Shown: in pieces, positions 15,535-27,429 of the stretch
Layout: each line of letters starts with the position of its first letter
Numbering within the stretch: the first letter of the stretch is position 1
Assembly: GCA_937876695.1 (NCBI GenBank)
Contig: CALFHW010000215.1
Span: 1-34,390 of the forward strand
Direction of reading: 5' to 3'
Length of the DNA stretch: 34,390 bases
From: an uncultured bacterium
Lineage (GTDB): Bacteria > Patescibacteriota > Dojkabacteria > CALFHW01
Notes under the pieces: generated by a model
Database searches by the model: none
What the model was told of the DNA's origin: nothing
Seen by the model: only the letters and a program-made list of their open reading frames with translations
Program-made: the position numbers and the translations under genes

Positions 15535-15626
15535 TAGAAAGCGTATATAGTGGGTATGGATTGTCATTACATGCGTGAAGTTCAGACAAGTATATTTCAT
15601 TACTGCAAGTAAAAGCATGCCTATGC

Positions 15627-15632
15627 TATAGT
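15627..15632 (+). promoter_or_regulatory. -10 hexamer of the delta-prime-like gene
   Basis: TATAGT ends 8 nt before the ATG at 15641, again predicting a leaderless or near-leaderless mRNA. The -35 region is poor. Confidence 0.4.
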
Positions 15633-15640
15633 TCAATATC

Positions 15641-16429
15641 ATGCAGAGCAAACTGATTGTGGGGAGTGTGAGTTCACAGTATAACTATATTTGGGAGCTA
15701 CTAGGAAAGGCAGCGCAGAGGGCGGAGAAGAGGGTTGAGATTGCTACTGGAGGCAAGGTAGCGGAAGCGACTGAGCTGGATGAATACGACCAACTATCTA
15801 GCCTGGCAAATAAAACTGACTTGTTGCTGCTCAAACCGAGCAAAGCTTCCCTAGGAGTGGAGGACGTACAGCCATTGTTTGAATTTGCCTTCAAAAGGCC
15901 TATTTTGACTGATTCTGCAGTGGCAGTTGTGTTCAATTTCGAGTTAGCCACCCCGCAAACTCAAAACAAGCTGCTGAAGCTTTTAGAGGAGCCTGCCGAC
16001 TACCTGCAAATTATTCTCTGCGCCAGCGACGAGCGCAAAGTTCTGGCTACTATCAAATCCCGCTGTGAAAAAATAATTTTGACACCTGCTGAGGGTAGTG
16101 ATCAACGTGAAAACAATATTTTTACAGATAGAGCAGGGGAATTGCTCACGCAAATTCTGCGGGACCCAAAGACCATCTATACACAGTTAGAGCCCTTCCT
16201 GGCTGAGCATAAAGAAAACTCGGAAAAGAATGCTTTTTGGAAGGAACTCGCCATGCAGATGGGACAGAGGGCTTTAGAACCTGCTGTTGCATCTGGGACA
16301 AATGGTTTTACCGACTCTGTAGACCCACGCAAATTACTAGAGATCTCCAGCCAGATCTACCGGCAAGCTGGCAGCGCCGTCAACCAAAAGCTGATAGCAG
16401 ATAGCTTGTATGTCAGGCTGAGCCAGTAG
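15641..16429 (+). CDS. holB: DNA polymerase III delta-prime-like clamp-loader subunit
   Basis: 262 residues, shorter than typical HolB (about 330). The diagnostic part is residues 60-150: a segment aligned to the SLKPxxGxxKVxIID region (LLLLKPSKASLGVEDVQPLF...VAVVFN), TPQTQNKLLKLLEEP (family: NALLKTLEEPP), then TIKSRCEKI, the SRC arginine-finger motif. No Walker A loop or zinc-binding Cys cluster is present at the N-terminus, in keeping with the non-ATP-binding role of delta-prime as the stator of the clamp loader. The C-terminal collar domain is reduced. It lies 120 nt upstream of gyrB in the same direction. DnaX-like origin cannot be excluded, but absence of Walker A favours delta-prime. 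Confidence 0.82.
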   Translation: MQSKLIVGSVSSQYNYIWELLGKAAQRAEKRVEIATGGKVAEATELDEYDQLSSLANKTDLLLLKPSKASLGVEDVQPLFEFAFKRPILTDSAVAVVFNFELATPQTQNKLLKLLEEPADYLQIILCASDERKVLATIKSRCEKIILTPAEGSDQRENNIFTDRAGELLTQILRDPKTIYTQLEPFLAEHKENSEKNAFWKELAMQMGQRALEPAVASGTNGFTDSVDPRKLLEISSQIYRQAGSAVNQKLIADSLYVRLSQ

Positions 16430-16489
16430 CATAAAGTTGAGGCCTGTTTGAGAGTTGTTAGAATATCTAGCCTGGATGTTGTAGAATAG

Positions 16490-16518
16490 TTGAATGTGTG
16501 AGATTGGGCAGGTATAAT
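16490..16518 (+). promoter_or_regulatory. gyrB promoter
   Basis: TTGAAT (16490-16495), a 17-nt spacer and a consensus TATAAT (16513-16518) form a strong sigma-70-type promoter. The leader would be about 25 nt and contains AAGG (16534-16537), a weak Shine-Dalgarno 12 nt from the ATG. This is one of the few genes here with a clear leader. Confidence 0.7.
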
Positions 16519-16525
16519 TATATGA

Positions 16526-19573
<3,048 letters not shown>

Positions 19574-19581
<8 letters not shown>

Positions 19582-20695
19582 TGAAGACAGCTAGAATCCT
19601 CCTGATTAGTTGAACTTGGCCGAGATATATCTGCCCGCCGCTTCTATCCTTATGAGCCACGGGGCATAAACCGCTTTCGCCAATGAGCAGCCCTAATTTA
19701 TCAGGGTTAAAAAGCAAAGTTATACCTTGCTTCTCTGCTGCAGAGTCAAACGCTTCCAATGCACTAAGCAAATCTCTATAACCCGCATTTCTATTAATAA
19801 CCGCTCGTGACTTTGCTTCTTCGATAACTGGGTCTAGTTCTACCTCTATTTTCCCTTCCTCATTAGTTTTTATTAGAAATAGATCACTAGGAGGCGGTGC
19901 AACCTCGCCTTGCAGAGCCCCGTTAACGCCATATCTAAGACCATAAACAAGTTCATTAAGTCTACCCTCGCCAATACTCAGTACCTGGTTAATTGCGATA
20001 TCTAAGGTGACATTATTTGTCTCTTGCATCTTCTTTACTAAACCAAGCACCAGAAAAGGCACCACGCTGTGATTCTCGAACAATAATCTCATATAGCTAT
20101 CAGCGAATGTCAGTTGGCCATTAAATACTTCATCAAGTGACTGCGCTAGAGAATCGTCAGCCCTTATCTGCCAAGCTACCTCATTATAGACGCGTTCAAA
20201 ACTATTCATAACTAACGTAAATAAATTGTTGGAGGGAAGAGTAGCATCCAAAACACTATTTATTTCACTGAGATAAGTTTCAATAGCTTGATCTGTCAAC
20301 TTATCACAAGCATTGTTTACAAAGGCATTTAGGTCTTTTGACGGTTGTGAAAGTTTTTTAGTTCTGTCTGCGGGATTTGCCTCTATCTTAATCTGTGCGA
20401 GTGGCTTATAGGTCTGATGCACAGGGCCGTAGGGCTTGGACTGATATACTGGCTCAAATCCCACTGTGTTTGCTTGACCTCGGGCAGATTCTGAAGTTAG
20501 CCAAATGTACCTTAATCTATCAACTAACTCCTCAGTATTAGTTGTATCAGATTTTGCTGTTACCATAATGCTCACACTATCTGTATTTGCAGGACCGAAG
20601 TTAAAAACCAAAGGTACAGGTTTGGGACTATCAAGACCTTCTTGACTAGGTTCATCTTCATCAAAATCAAAGTGGAAGTCCTCAAAATTACTCAT
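19574..20695 (-). CDS. CPVA-family protein, copy 2
   Basis: 373 residues from the ATG at 20695. The frame also allows a TTG at 20725, but that would overlap the upstream gene, and the ATG leaves a neat 10-nt gap. After a very acidic N-terminus (FDFDEDEPSQEG) comes VPLVFNFG, then the family landmarks: DEVFNGQLTFADS, VVPFLVLGLVKKM, LNELVYGLRYGVNGALQG, and SGLCPVAHKDRSGGQIYLGQVQLIRR at the C-terminus. It is closest to copy 3 around the CPVAH site and to copy 1 in GVNGALQG. Soluble, with no known catalytic motif. Function unknown; co-transcription with copies 1 and 3 is near certain from spacing. Confidence 0.85.
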
Positions 20696-20705
20696 AGTCT
20701 TATGC

Positions 20706-21878
20706 TCAAATATTATTTTCAACAAAGTTTTTTAAAACTTCCTCGACCACTCTACGGGCAAGAGCCACCTGTGCAGAGTAGGGTCTCTGGCGAGCTAGAA
20801 CATTGAGCGCAACCGGGCAGATTCCGGCTCTAGCTGCCCCAAATCCGAGTGATTTAGGCATAAAATACATCTTAAGCCCTCTCTCCTGAGCAATATCTGC
20901 AAATGCGCCGAGCGCTTCAAGCATATTGTTTCGAGCTCTATTCTGCCGGGCAACTTCATTGGCTTTTCTTCTCAAAACATCCTGGTCTAGCTGGAGGGAA
21001 GGAACACCATGCTCGTCATAACCGAAAATATACAGCTCTTCTGGGGGAAGGCTACCAGTGCCTTGGAGCGCTCCATTGACTCCTATTCGCAAACCAAATA
21101 AACAATCATTCAACTGTTCTTCCGGTATTTGCAGAAATATTTCTAGGCATTCGCTTACTGGTTTCCCAGTTTCAGATACTATTTTTTTGATGGCACCAGT
21201 CATGAGAAATGGTACCAAACCTGCATTTTCTGTTACTAACTCCCCAATAGAGTCCGAGTATGTTAATTCAGGCTTTAGCCCGCTGTTAAAGTAATCCCGT
21301 AATTCCGGGTCAGCTTCTATCTGTTTGACAGTCTCTGCAAAAGCAACCTCGAAGGTCTTATGCAGTGCAGCCTCAGTAATCTCAAGCTGCTGATCAGGCT
21401 TCAGTGAGGTTGAATAAGCTACAACTTGTTCAATATAGTCTTGTGGGAAATTATGGCATTGAAGGTTAACTTGCCCATTTAGCCGTTTTGAGGAGTCAGA
21501 AAGAAGTTGTGGTCTCTTGTTTGGGTCAACTGCATTCGTAGCATCAGCAAACGATCTCCAAGTATCATCGCGCATTCCACTATCACCTGGGGCAAGTACA
21601 TTCACTTCTATTTTTATACCTTTATTTGTGTCAGTTTGAGCTAACGCCTCATAAAAGGTATTGATGAGGGTTTGCCGACTTGCCTGTCCATGGGTAGGCA
21701 TTCCTACCAAGTATGCCAGTAAGGTAATACTTTGTGGGTCGGCGCTTTCAGTTTGATCACCAGGATGATGAAGGGTGAAGGAGAAGTTCATATATCTCTC
21801 CTGAGGTTGGTGCTCCTCAGATATTCTACCAGAAGGGTTGACAAAACCATCTGTACTAATTTGTTCTATACCTCCCAT
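20706..21878 (-). CDS. CPVA-family protein, copy 1 (first gene of the unit)
   Basis: 390 residues. Family landmarks: MNFSFTLHHPGD near residue 30 (matching the N-terminal strand of the siblings), PELTYSDSIGELV, LVPFLMTGAIKKIV, LNDCLFGLRIGVNGALQG, and GICPVALNVLARQRPYSAQVALARR at the end. Here the His after CPVA is replaced by Leu and the following loop is longer, so any metal-binding role of that His is not shared by all copies. ATG at 21878 is preceded by AGG 2 nt away and a TGGTATAAT extended -10 about 30 nt upstream; Met30 is an alternative start. Cytoplasmic by prediction. Function unknown. Confidence 0.85.
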   Translation of the reverse strand: MGGIEQISTDGFVNPSGRISEEHQPQERYMNFSFTLHHPGDQTESADPQSITLLAYLVGMPTHGQASRQTLINTFYEALAQTDTNKGIKIEVNVLAPGDSGMRDDTWRSFADATNAVDPNKRPQLLSDSSKRLNGQVNLQCHNFPQDYIEQVVAYSTSLKPDQQLEITEAALHKTFEVAFAETVKQIEADPELRDYFNSGLKPELTYSDSIGELVTENAGLVPFLMTGAIKKIVSETGKPVSECLEIFLQIPEEQLNDCLFGLRIGVNGALQGTGSLPPEELYIFGYDEHGVPSLQLDQDVLRRKANEVARQNRARNNMLEALGAFADIAQERGLKMYFMPKSLGFGAARAGICPVALNVLARQRPYSAQVALARRVVEEVLKNFVENNI

Positions 21879-21907
21879 ACCTGTTTAATACACTATATAT
21901 TTAGTAT

Positions 21908-21916
21908 ATTATACCA
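21908..21916 (-). promoter_or_regulatory. Extended -10 promoter TGGTATAAT of the CPVA-family unit
   Basis: On the minus strand TGGTATAAT is identical to the element before the 308-residue gene at 15520. The predicted leader is about 22 nt. The surrounding intergenic segment also carries the short inverted repeat TTCTAC-N7-GTAGAA (21942-21960). Confidence 0.55.
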
Positions 21917-21979
21917 TTCGTATCGATCATTTTCTAGAGTGTTCTACCCAAGCTGTAGAAATCTGGCTTAATCTAAAAC

Positions 21980-22008
21980 TAGACAGCTAGTAGCTAGCAA
22001 TCTACAAT
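21980..22008 (+). promoter_or_regulatory. Leaderless-type promoter of the PilX-like gene
   Basis: TAGACA (21980-21985), 17-nt spacer, TACAAT (22003-22008); the ATG at 22015 lies exactly where transcription should begin. There is no room for a Shine-Dalgarno sequence. Confidence 0.6.
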
Positions 22009-22014
22009 AGACTT

Positions 22015-23547
22015 ATGCTTGAAGAGAAACTGTTGAATATTCCTGGGAAAGCTGTTGATGCTATGAGACAACGAGGCCAGATACTGGTGATGACGGTGCT
22101 GCTGCTGCTGGTGATATCGCTGACGGTAATTGGGGTGACTGCGGTGGCAGCTAGAAATGCCTCACAGGTGGGGGGAAATGTCGACTATGCTAAATCTTAC
22201 AACGCTGCAGAAGGGACGCTGCTATCTGTCATCGATGAGCTATCGAGTCCTGGTTTGAACCTAGCTAGCCTGGCAGGCAGCAAGCTTGGAGAACTAGACT
22301 GCGTGGCGGCTTCCGGGGCAGGTAGCGAGATTATTTGCGGCCGTACAGATCCAGACGGCCGGCGCAGTGTGATCACCGCCAGCGAGCAGTCCACTGTGAG
22401 TAATTATAACCTCGGCATCGACGAATACTTCGACATCATCCTCAGTCAAGGGACAAATAGCTACCGCGATAGCATCTCGCTGAGCTGGCTAGGGGAAGCT
22501 AGCTTTGAAATAGACTTGATCTATGAAGAGGCCAGCGGCAAACTATCCACCGCCAAGCAGATCGTCGATTTAGCAGGTAACTACGAGGCTGGCGGGGCGG
22601 CTGGTATATTTAGCCCAGCTCCCAGGCTAGAGGGAGACAGCTCAATTACCATCGATCTACGAGATATTACAGTCAGTAAAGTCCCAGCCACTGCTAAATA
22701 TAAGTTTTTACGCATCCGTACCGTAAGTAAAGACGCCGCCACCAGCATTTCCATTCGCCCACTAGATACCTCGAGTCAATTCCCCAATCAAATTCGCCAA
22801 CTCGAAGCTTTCAGCTACAACACTGGCTCAGTTTCAGGCTCCACACCGGTGATCCAGAGTCAACTACCGCTAAGCCCGCAAGTTATACCAGCGCTACGCT
22901 ACGGACTAAACCTAGCCAGCGTGCAGCAACCCATCTGCGGCGACGGGGTTATTCAAGGAATAGAGGAGTGCGATCCACCAGGCGCGGGCTGCCCCAGGAC
23001 TTGCTATTGCCGTGAGCAATTCAATACTGGGGTATTTCAAACACAAGGTGGAGAAGGCTGTCTAGCGCCTCCAGGCATGTTTATCGTCAATGGCGATAGC
23101 GCAGTTCAGTACTCTAGTGAAGAGATAACTATCTGCACCGATAGCAGCAGCGATTTAACCTGGTCGAATGATAGTTTGTTGGACGATACTTTGGTGCTTA
23201 TCCCTGCCAATACTACTATCAGGGTAGAGCCAAACCCTATGAGCGGCGGCTTCTACTATTATCTACCACCTCAACATCTGATAATCGCCCCCAATGCTGG
23301 TGAGCTCAATGGTGGAGCCAAGACTTTTAGGATAGATGGCAGTTTTGCTAGTTATGAGTTTGCCACCGGCAACGAAGGAAGTATTCAAGGCTTCAAAGAC
23401 GCTGGCTTCAACACCGCCACATTTGAGGAAGCACTATCGATCAACCAACTACAGTCCCTTGGGTTTGTGGTGGATGGAGTTGCTAGTTTCAAGTTCGCGC
23501 ATATTGGCTCAGGCTGCGGATTTGCTTCGGTAAGACTACAGCGTTAG
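22015..23547 (+). CDS. PilX-like pilus-associated protein with a Cys-rich module
   Basis: 510 residues. The N-terminus, MRQRGQILVMTVLLLLVISLTV from residue 17, resembles PilX/GspK-type prepilin-like helices: a basic leader ending in Gly, then about 22 hydrophobic residues and an amphipathic helix with AAxNASQVGGNVDYAKSYNAAEG, as in the PilX N-terminal family. The usual Glu at +5 is missing, as in some GspK-like tip pseudopilins. The large outer part has beta-rich domains and a Cys-rich module at about residues 308-350 (ICGDGVIQGIEECDPP...) resembling the DUF4215/myxococcal Cys-rich repeat. An isolated gene, it could encode a pilus tip or surface adhesin. That role is inferred; the leader class needs checking. 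Confidence 0.75.
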   Translation: MLEEKLLNIPGKAVDAMRQRGQILVMTVLLLLVISLTVIGVTAVAARNASQVGGNVDYAKSYNAAEGTLLSVIDELSSPGLNLASLAGSKLGELDCVAASGAGSEIICGRTDPDGRRSVITASEQSTVSNYNLGIDEYFDIILSQGTNSYRDSISLSWLGEASFEIDLIYEEASGKLSTAKQIVDLAGNYEAGGAAGIFSPAPRLEGDSSITIDLRDITVSKVPATAKYKFLRIRTVSKDAATSISIRPLDTSSQFPNQIRQLEAFSYNTGSVSGSTPVIQSQLPLSPQVIPALRYGLNLASVQQPICGDGVIQGIEECDPPGAGCPRTCYCREQFNTGVFQTQGGEGCLAPPGMFIVNGDSAVQYSSEEITICTDSSSDLTWSNDSLLDDTLVLIPANTTIRVEPNPMSGGFYYYLPPQHLIIAPNAGELNGGAKTFRIDGSFASYEFATGNEGSIQGFKDAGFNTATFEEALSINQLQSLGFVVDGVASFKFAHIGSGCGFASVRLQR

Positions 23548-23605
23548 AGTTGACAGACCTTTGTGCTAAAATAACTTGTGACTTTCGTTTTGAATTGTAA
23601 TTTAT

Positions 23606-26284
23606 ATGGATGAAACTGGAAATATGGACGATAATTTAACCCCAACTGAGGACCTAAAGGAAACTACAGAAGCTACCCCAACACCTAGCGCAGATGAGCG
23701 CGGCACCAATGTCACGCACAGATCGATTGTAGCTGAAATGCGCAATGCCTACATCAACTACGCTATGAGTGTGATTGTCTCTAGAGCATTACCAGACGTG
23801 CGCGACGGCCTCAAGCCGGTGCAGAGAAGAATCATCTACTCGATGTTCAAGTTGGGCATTTTGCCTAGTTCGGGTTACAAGAAGTCCGCTAGAACAGTGG
23901 GAGATGTGATCGCCAAGTACCACCCACACGGCGATGTAGCTGTCTACGACGCCATGGTACGTATGGCCCAGGATTTCAATATGCGTTACATGCTCATCGA
24001 CGGCCAAGGAAACTTCGGCTCAATTGACGGGGATAGCCCAGCTGCCATGAGGTACACCGAGGCGAGGTTGCAGAAAATTTCGCTGGATATCATTGAGGGA
24101 CTAAATAAAAATACTGTAGATTACGCAGATAACTACGACGGAAATACTCGCGAGCCAGTTCTGATGCCTTCTAAATTGCCGTTATTGTTTTTAAATGGAG
24201 CCGATGGTATCGCGGTTGGAATGGCCACCAAAATCCCTCCTCACAACCTTCGCGAAGTGGTGGCAGCAATTCAAGCGGGCATCAAGCATGGCAAACCTGT
24301 CTATCAAATAGAAGGCTATGAGCCTAAATACGCCGCCGAAATCCGCACACAAGCAGACCTAGAGACGCTAGATAAAGCGCGCTTGCCGATTTTCACTACT
24401 GAAGTTGAGACCGCCGAGCTAGCCAAGATCCTGCCCGGACCTGACTTCCCAACTGGCGGCGAAATTTACGATACTCAGGCGATCTCAGAGGTATACACCA
24501 GCGGTAGAGGTAGGATCATGATGCGCGCTGTAGCTAAGATTGAGGAAGGCAAAGGCGGTAAGTACCAAATCATCATCACCGAAATTCCTTACCAGGTCAA
24601 CAAAGCGCGCTTGGTAGCCAAGATTGCGGATCTCGTCAAAGATAAAAAAGTTATGGGCATCAGCGATATCCGCGACGAATCAAACCGCGAGGGTATGCGC
24701 ATTATGGTGGAGATCAAGCGTGACGGCAATGCCAATACCGTACTCAATAAGCTATACAAGTACACTGAGTTACAAAAGTCTTTCAGCGCCAACATGCTTG
24801 CCCTAGTTAACGGCGAACCTAAAGTAGTAACTTTAAAGAACTACATCGAGCTCTACATGAGCCATAGGCAGGAAATAGTTATCAGAGAGAGGGAGTTCGA
24901 GCTAGCCAAGGCACGCGAGAGAGAGCATATTCTGGAAGGGTTAATGATCGCTCTAGATAATCTAGACGAGGTTATCCGCACTATTCGCGAGAGTAAGGAT
25001 GCAGATGTAGCTAAGTCAAATTTGATGGCTAGGTTTAAACTATCTGACCTACAGGCACAAGCAATTCTGGATATGCAATTGAGGCGTTTAGCAGCACTTG
25101 AAAGGCTAAAGATCGAGGAAGAGTATAAACAAATTCAAAAGACTATAGCTGAACTACTTGATATTTTGACTAAACCTGAGAGGGTAGTGGAGATTATATC
25201 TGCTGAATTAGTTGAACTAACCGAAAAGTACGGCGACGATAGGCGCACCAAGGTCTTTAAAAACAAGATCGGTGAAATCAGCGAGGAAGACCTAGTCACT
25301 AGTGAGAACGTGATCGTCACCGTCAGCGAAAAAGGCTATATCAAACGCATGGCTGACAGCGAGTATCAGCTGCAAAAGCGCGGTGGAATCGGCAAAAAAG
25401 GCATGACCACCAGGGATGACGACGCTGTCAGCAACATCTTCTGGTGCAATACCCATGACGATGTTATGTTCTTCACAAATAAAGGTAGAGTGTTTATCAA
25501 AAAAGTCTACGACATCCCGCAGTTCAGTCGAACTGCCAAAGGAATTGCCGTAATCAACCTGATCAATATCGAAGGTAGCGAGCGAGTCACTAGTATATTG
25601 ACCAAACGCAAAGAGGGCGACTTTGTGGTGGACGAAGACATTATGCAAGAGGGCGAAGAGAAGACTGAGGCCAAGAAAGGCCCATACCAATACCTATTCA
25701 TGGCTACTAGTCAGGGTACAGTCAAGAAGACCCTGCTTAGCGAGTATGCCAACATCAGAGCCAATGGCTTGATTGCAATTAAGCTGGCGGATGGAGACGA
25801 TTTGACTTGGGTCAAACCCACTAGGGGCGAGGATGAGGTGATTTTGGTCTCTCGCAAGGGCAAATCCATCCACTTCAACGAAAAAGACGTGCGTCCAACT
25901 GGCAGAGCTAGCATGGGTGTTCGGGGTATCAAGCTGAAGGAAGGTGACTACATCATCGCTTCAGATATTGTCAGGATGAAAGAAAATATATTGCTGACGG
26001 TCAGTGAGCTGGGCTTTGGTAAGGTTACTTCCATCGAGCAATTTACTAAACAGAACCGCGGCGGACAAGGTATTTTTGCCGCCCGATGCACCGATAAGAC
26101 TGGCGATTTGGTGGCTGCTAGACTTATAGATCACCCACATATGGAACTTATGATTATGTCCGCCGGAGGTCAAGCTGTGCGCATAAAGACAGACGACCTG
26201 CCTGAGCGCAACCGCCAAACTTCTGGCGTAAGGCTGATAAGATTACGCGGTGAAGATAGGGTGACGGCTATTGCGATTGTCTAG
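23606..26284 (+). CDS. gyrA: DNA gyrase subunit A
   Basis: 892 residues. It is the DNA-breaking subunit of gyrase. After an acidic, Thr-rich extension (1-35) comes the winged-helix/tower core: [38 protein letters not shown] and the catalytic Tyr150 in [10 protein letters not shown]. The C-terminal beta-pinwheel carries QKRGGIG (590-596), a variant of the GyrA box QRRGGKG, which identifies it as GyrA rather than ParC. At the position of E. coli Ser83 it has Val111, while Asp115 (Asp87) is kept. A TTGACA at 23550-23555 may be part of its promoter, but no well-spaced -10 follows. Its TAG is 21 nt before the next gene. Confidence 0.97.
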   Translation: MDETGNMDDNLTPTEDLKETTEATPTPSADERGTNVTHRSIVAEMRNAYINYAMSVIVSRALPDVRDGLKPVQRRIIYSMFKLGILPSSGYKKSARTVGDVIAKYHPHGDVAVYDAMVRMAQDFNMRYMLIDGQGNFGSIDGDSPAAMRYTEARLQKISLDIIEGLNKNTVDYADNYDGNTREPVLMPSKLPLLFLNGADGIAVGMATKIPPHNLREVVAAIQAGIKHGKPVYQIEGYEPKYAAEIRTQADLETLDKARLPIFTTEVETAELAKILPGPDFPTGGEIYDTQAISEVYTSGRGRIMMRAVAKIEEGKGGKYQIIITEIPYQVNKARLVAKIADLVKDKKVMGISDIRDESNREGMRIMVEIKRDGNANTVLNKLYKYTELQKSFSANMLALVNGEPKVVTLKNYIELYMSHRQEIVIREREFELAKAREREHILEGLMIALDNLDEVIRTIRESKDADVAKSNLMARFKLSDLQAQAILDMQLRRLAALERLKIEEEYKQIQKTIAELLDILTKPERVVEIISAELVELTEKYGDDRRTKVFKNKIGEISEEDLVTSENVIVTVSEKGYIKRMADSEYQLQKRGGIGKKGMTTRDDDAVSNIFWCNTHDDVMFFTNKGRVFIKKVYDIPQFSRTAKGIAVINLINIEGSERVTSILTKRKEGDFVVDEDIMQEGEEKTEAKKGPYQYLFMATSQGTVKKTLLSEYANIRANGLIAIKLADGDDLTWVKPTRGEDEVILVSRKGKSIHFNEKDVRPTGRASMGVRGIKLKEGDYIIASDIVRMKENILLTVSELGFGKVTSIEQFTKQNRGGQGIFAARCTDKTGDLVAARLIDHPHMELMIMSAGGQAVRIKTDDLPERNRQTSGVRLIRLRGEDRVTAIAIV

Positions 26285-26305
26285 CTAAAGGGGCATAATC
26301 GACCT

Positions 26306-27376
26306 ATGGATTTTAGAACTGAACTTAAAGACCTGGCAGGTGAGGTTACAACAGAGGTAGTTAAGGCTTTAAGAGCTGAGTTAGATCGCAGCCAAAAGAT
26401 TTCACCTTTAATTGCAGAGGCAGTTGAGGAGATAATTCCACAAGCAGAAGGCGGCAAACGTATCCGGGGAGCGCTGATGATCAAAGGTTATGAGCTATGC
26501 GGAGGCACTGATCGCAAGGAAATCATGAAGGCAGCTGTCTTTATTGAGTTAATTCAGATTTACCTGCTAATCCATGACGATTTCATGGACGACGATAATC
26601 TCAGAAGGGGTGTGCCTACTATGCACACTAGGTATGAGCAGATTCACAAGCAGCGCTATCAAAGGCGCGATGCTAGGCACTTTGGTCAGAGTATTGCCAT
26701 TTGCGCAGGGGACGTCATCTCGCATCTGGCCCACGAGATCCTATTGTCCGCTGGATTTCCTGCAGATAGACATGTCAAGGCACTCCAAATTATGGAGAGA
26801 CAATTGCAACTAGTGGGTTATGGCCAAATGCTAGATGTGTTTACAGAAGTCCGAGAAGACGTGACTGAAGAAGAAATTTTACAATTACACCGACTCAAAA
26901 CTGGTGTTTACACTTACGAGACACCACTTTTAGTGAGCGCGACTCTAGCAGGTGCAAATGATGACCAAAAGAGGGTATTGTCTGAGTTTGCGGTGCCCAC
27001 CGGCATTACTTTCCAGATCCAAGATGACATGCTGGGCATTTACGGCACTGAGGATAAACTAGGCAAACACGTGGGTTCAGATCTGAAAGAGGGCAAATAC
27101 ACTCTACTGATGCACAAAGCATTTGAAATGGGTAACCCAGCTCAGATTAAACGCCTTAAGGAGCTGAATGGTAAGTCAGACATTACTTTTAGCGAAGTGG
27201 AAGAGGCTAGGGTGTTGATCAAAGAAACCGGTTCATATCAATACTCTGTGGACCTAGCACACAAGTATATCAAGCAGTCCCAGCAGATACTCTCATCCTA
27301 TGATGGCTTTCCAGGTAAACAGGCTCAAGAATTTCTGCAAGGCATGGCGCAGTACATGCTGGATAGGGAGTATTGA
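26306..27376 (+). CDS. Polyprenyl diphosphate synthase (GGPP/FPP synthase type)
   Basis: 356 residues. Condenses isopentenyl diphosphate with allylic diphosphates to make prenyl chains for undecaprenyl or other lipid carriers. Seen: GGKRIRG (49-55), first Asp-rich motif DDFMD (91-95), GQxLD-like GQMLDVF, LKTGVYTYETPL, and second Asp-rich motif FQIQDDMLG (236-244), where the third Asp is Gly, as in several actinobacterial-type enzymes. Tyr86, five residues before the first motif, is the position that limits chain length in short-chain (C15-C20) enzymes. It ends in TGA at family-typical length, good evidence for the standard code. An AAAGGGG lies 12 nt before the ATG. No isoprenoid precursor pathway gene is visible nearby. 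Confidence 0.93.
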   Translation: MDFRTELKDLAGEVTTEVVKALRAELDRSQKISPLIAEAVEEIIPQAEGGKRIRGALMIKGYELCGGTDRKEIMKAAVFIELIQIYLLIHDDFMDDDNLRRGVPTMHTRYEQIHKQRYQRRDARHFGQSIAICAGDVISHLAHEILLSAGFPADRHVKALQIMERQLQLVGYGQMLDVFTEVREDVTEEEILQLHRLKTGVYTYETPLLVSATLAGANDDQKRVLSEFAVPTGITFQIQDDMLGIYGTEDKLGKHVGSDLKEGKYTLLMHKAFEMGNPAQIKRLKELNGKSDITFSEVEEARVLIKETGSYQYSVDLAHKYIKQSQQILSSYDGFPGKQAQEFLQGMAQYMLDREY

Positions 27377-27429
27377 GTTAAACCTCTGCTCAGTTGCATT
27401 CTTCCCAAATTTCTGTAACTATATAGCAT

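Noticed and set aside
23606..26284. ParC (topoisomerase IV) instead of GyrA
   Set aside because: A GyrA-box variant (QKRGGIG) is present in the C-terminal pinwheel.
27374..27376. Possible TGA recoding as in Gracilibacteria/SR1
   Set aside because: TGA ends the polyprenyl synthase at a family-typical length and also ends the gene at 4014-4016 within an ATGA overlap; no in-frame TGA interrupts any conserved protein.
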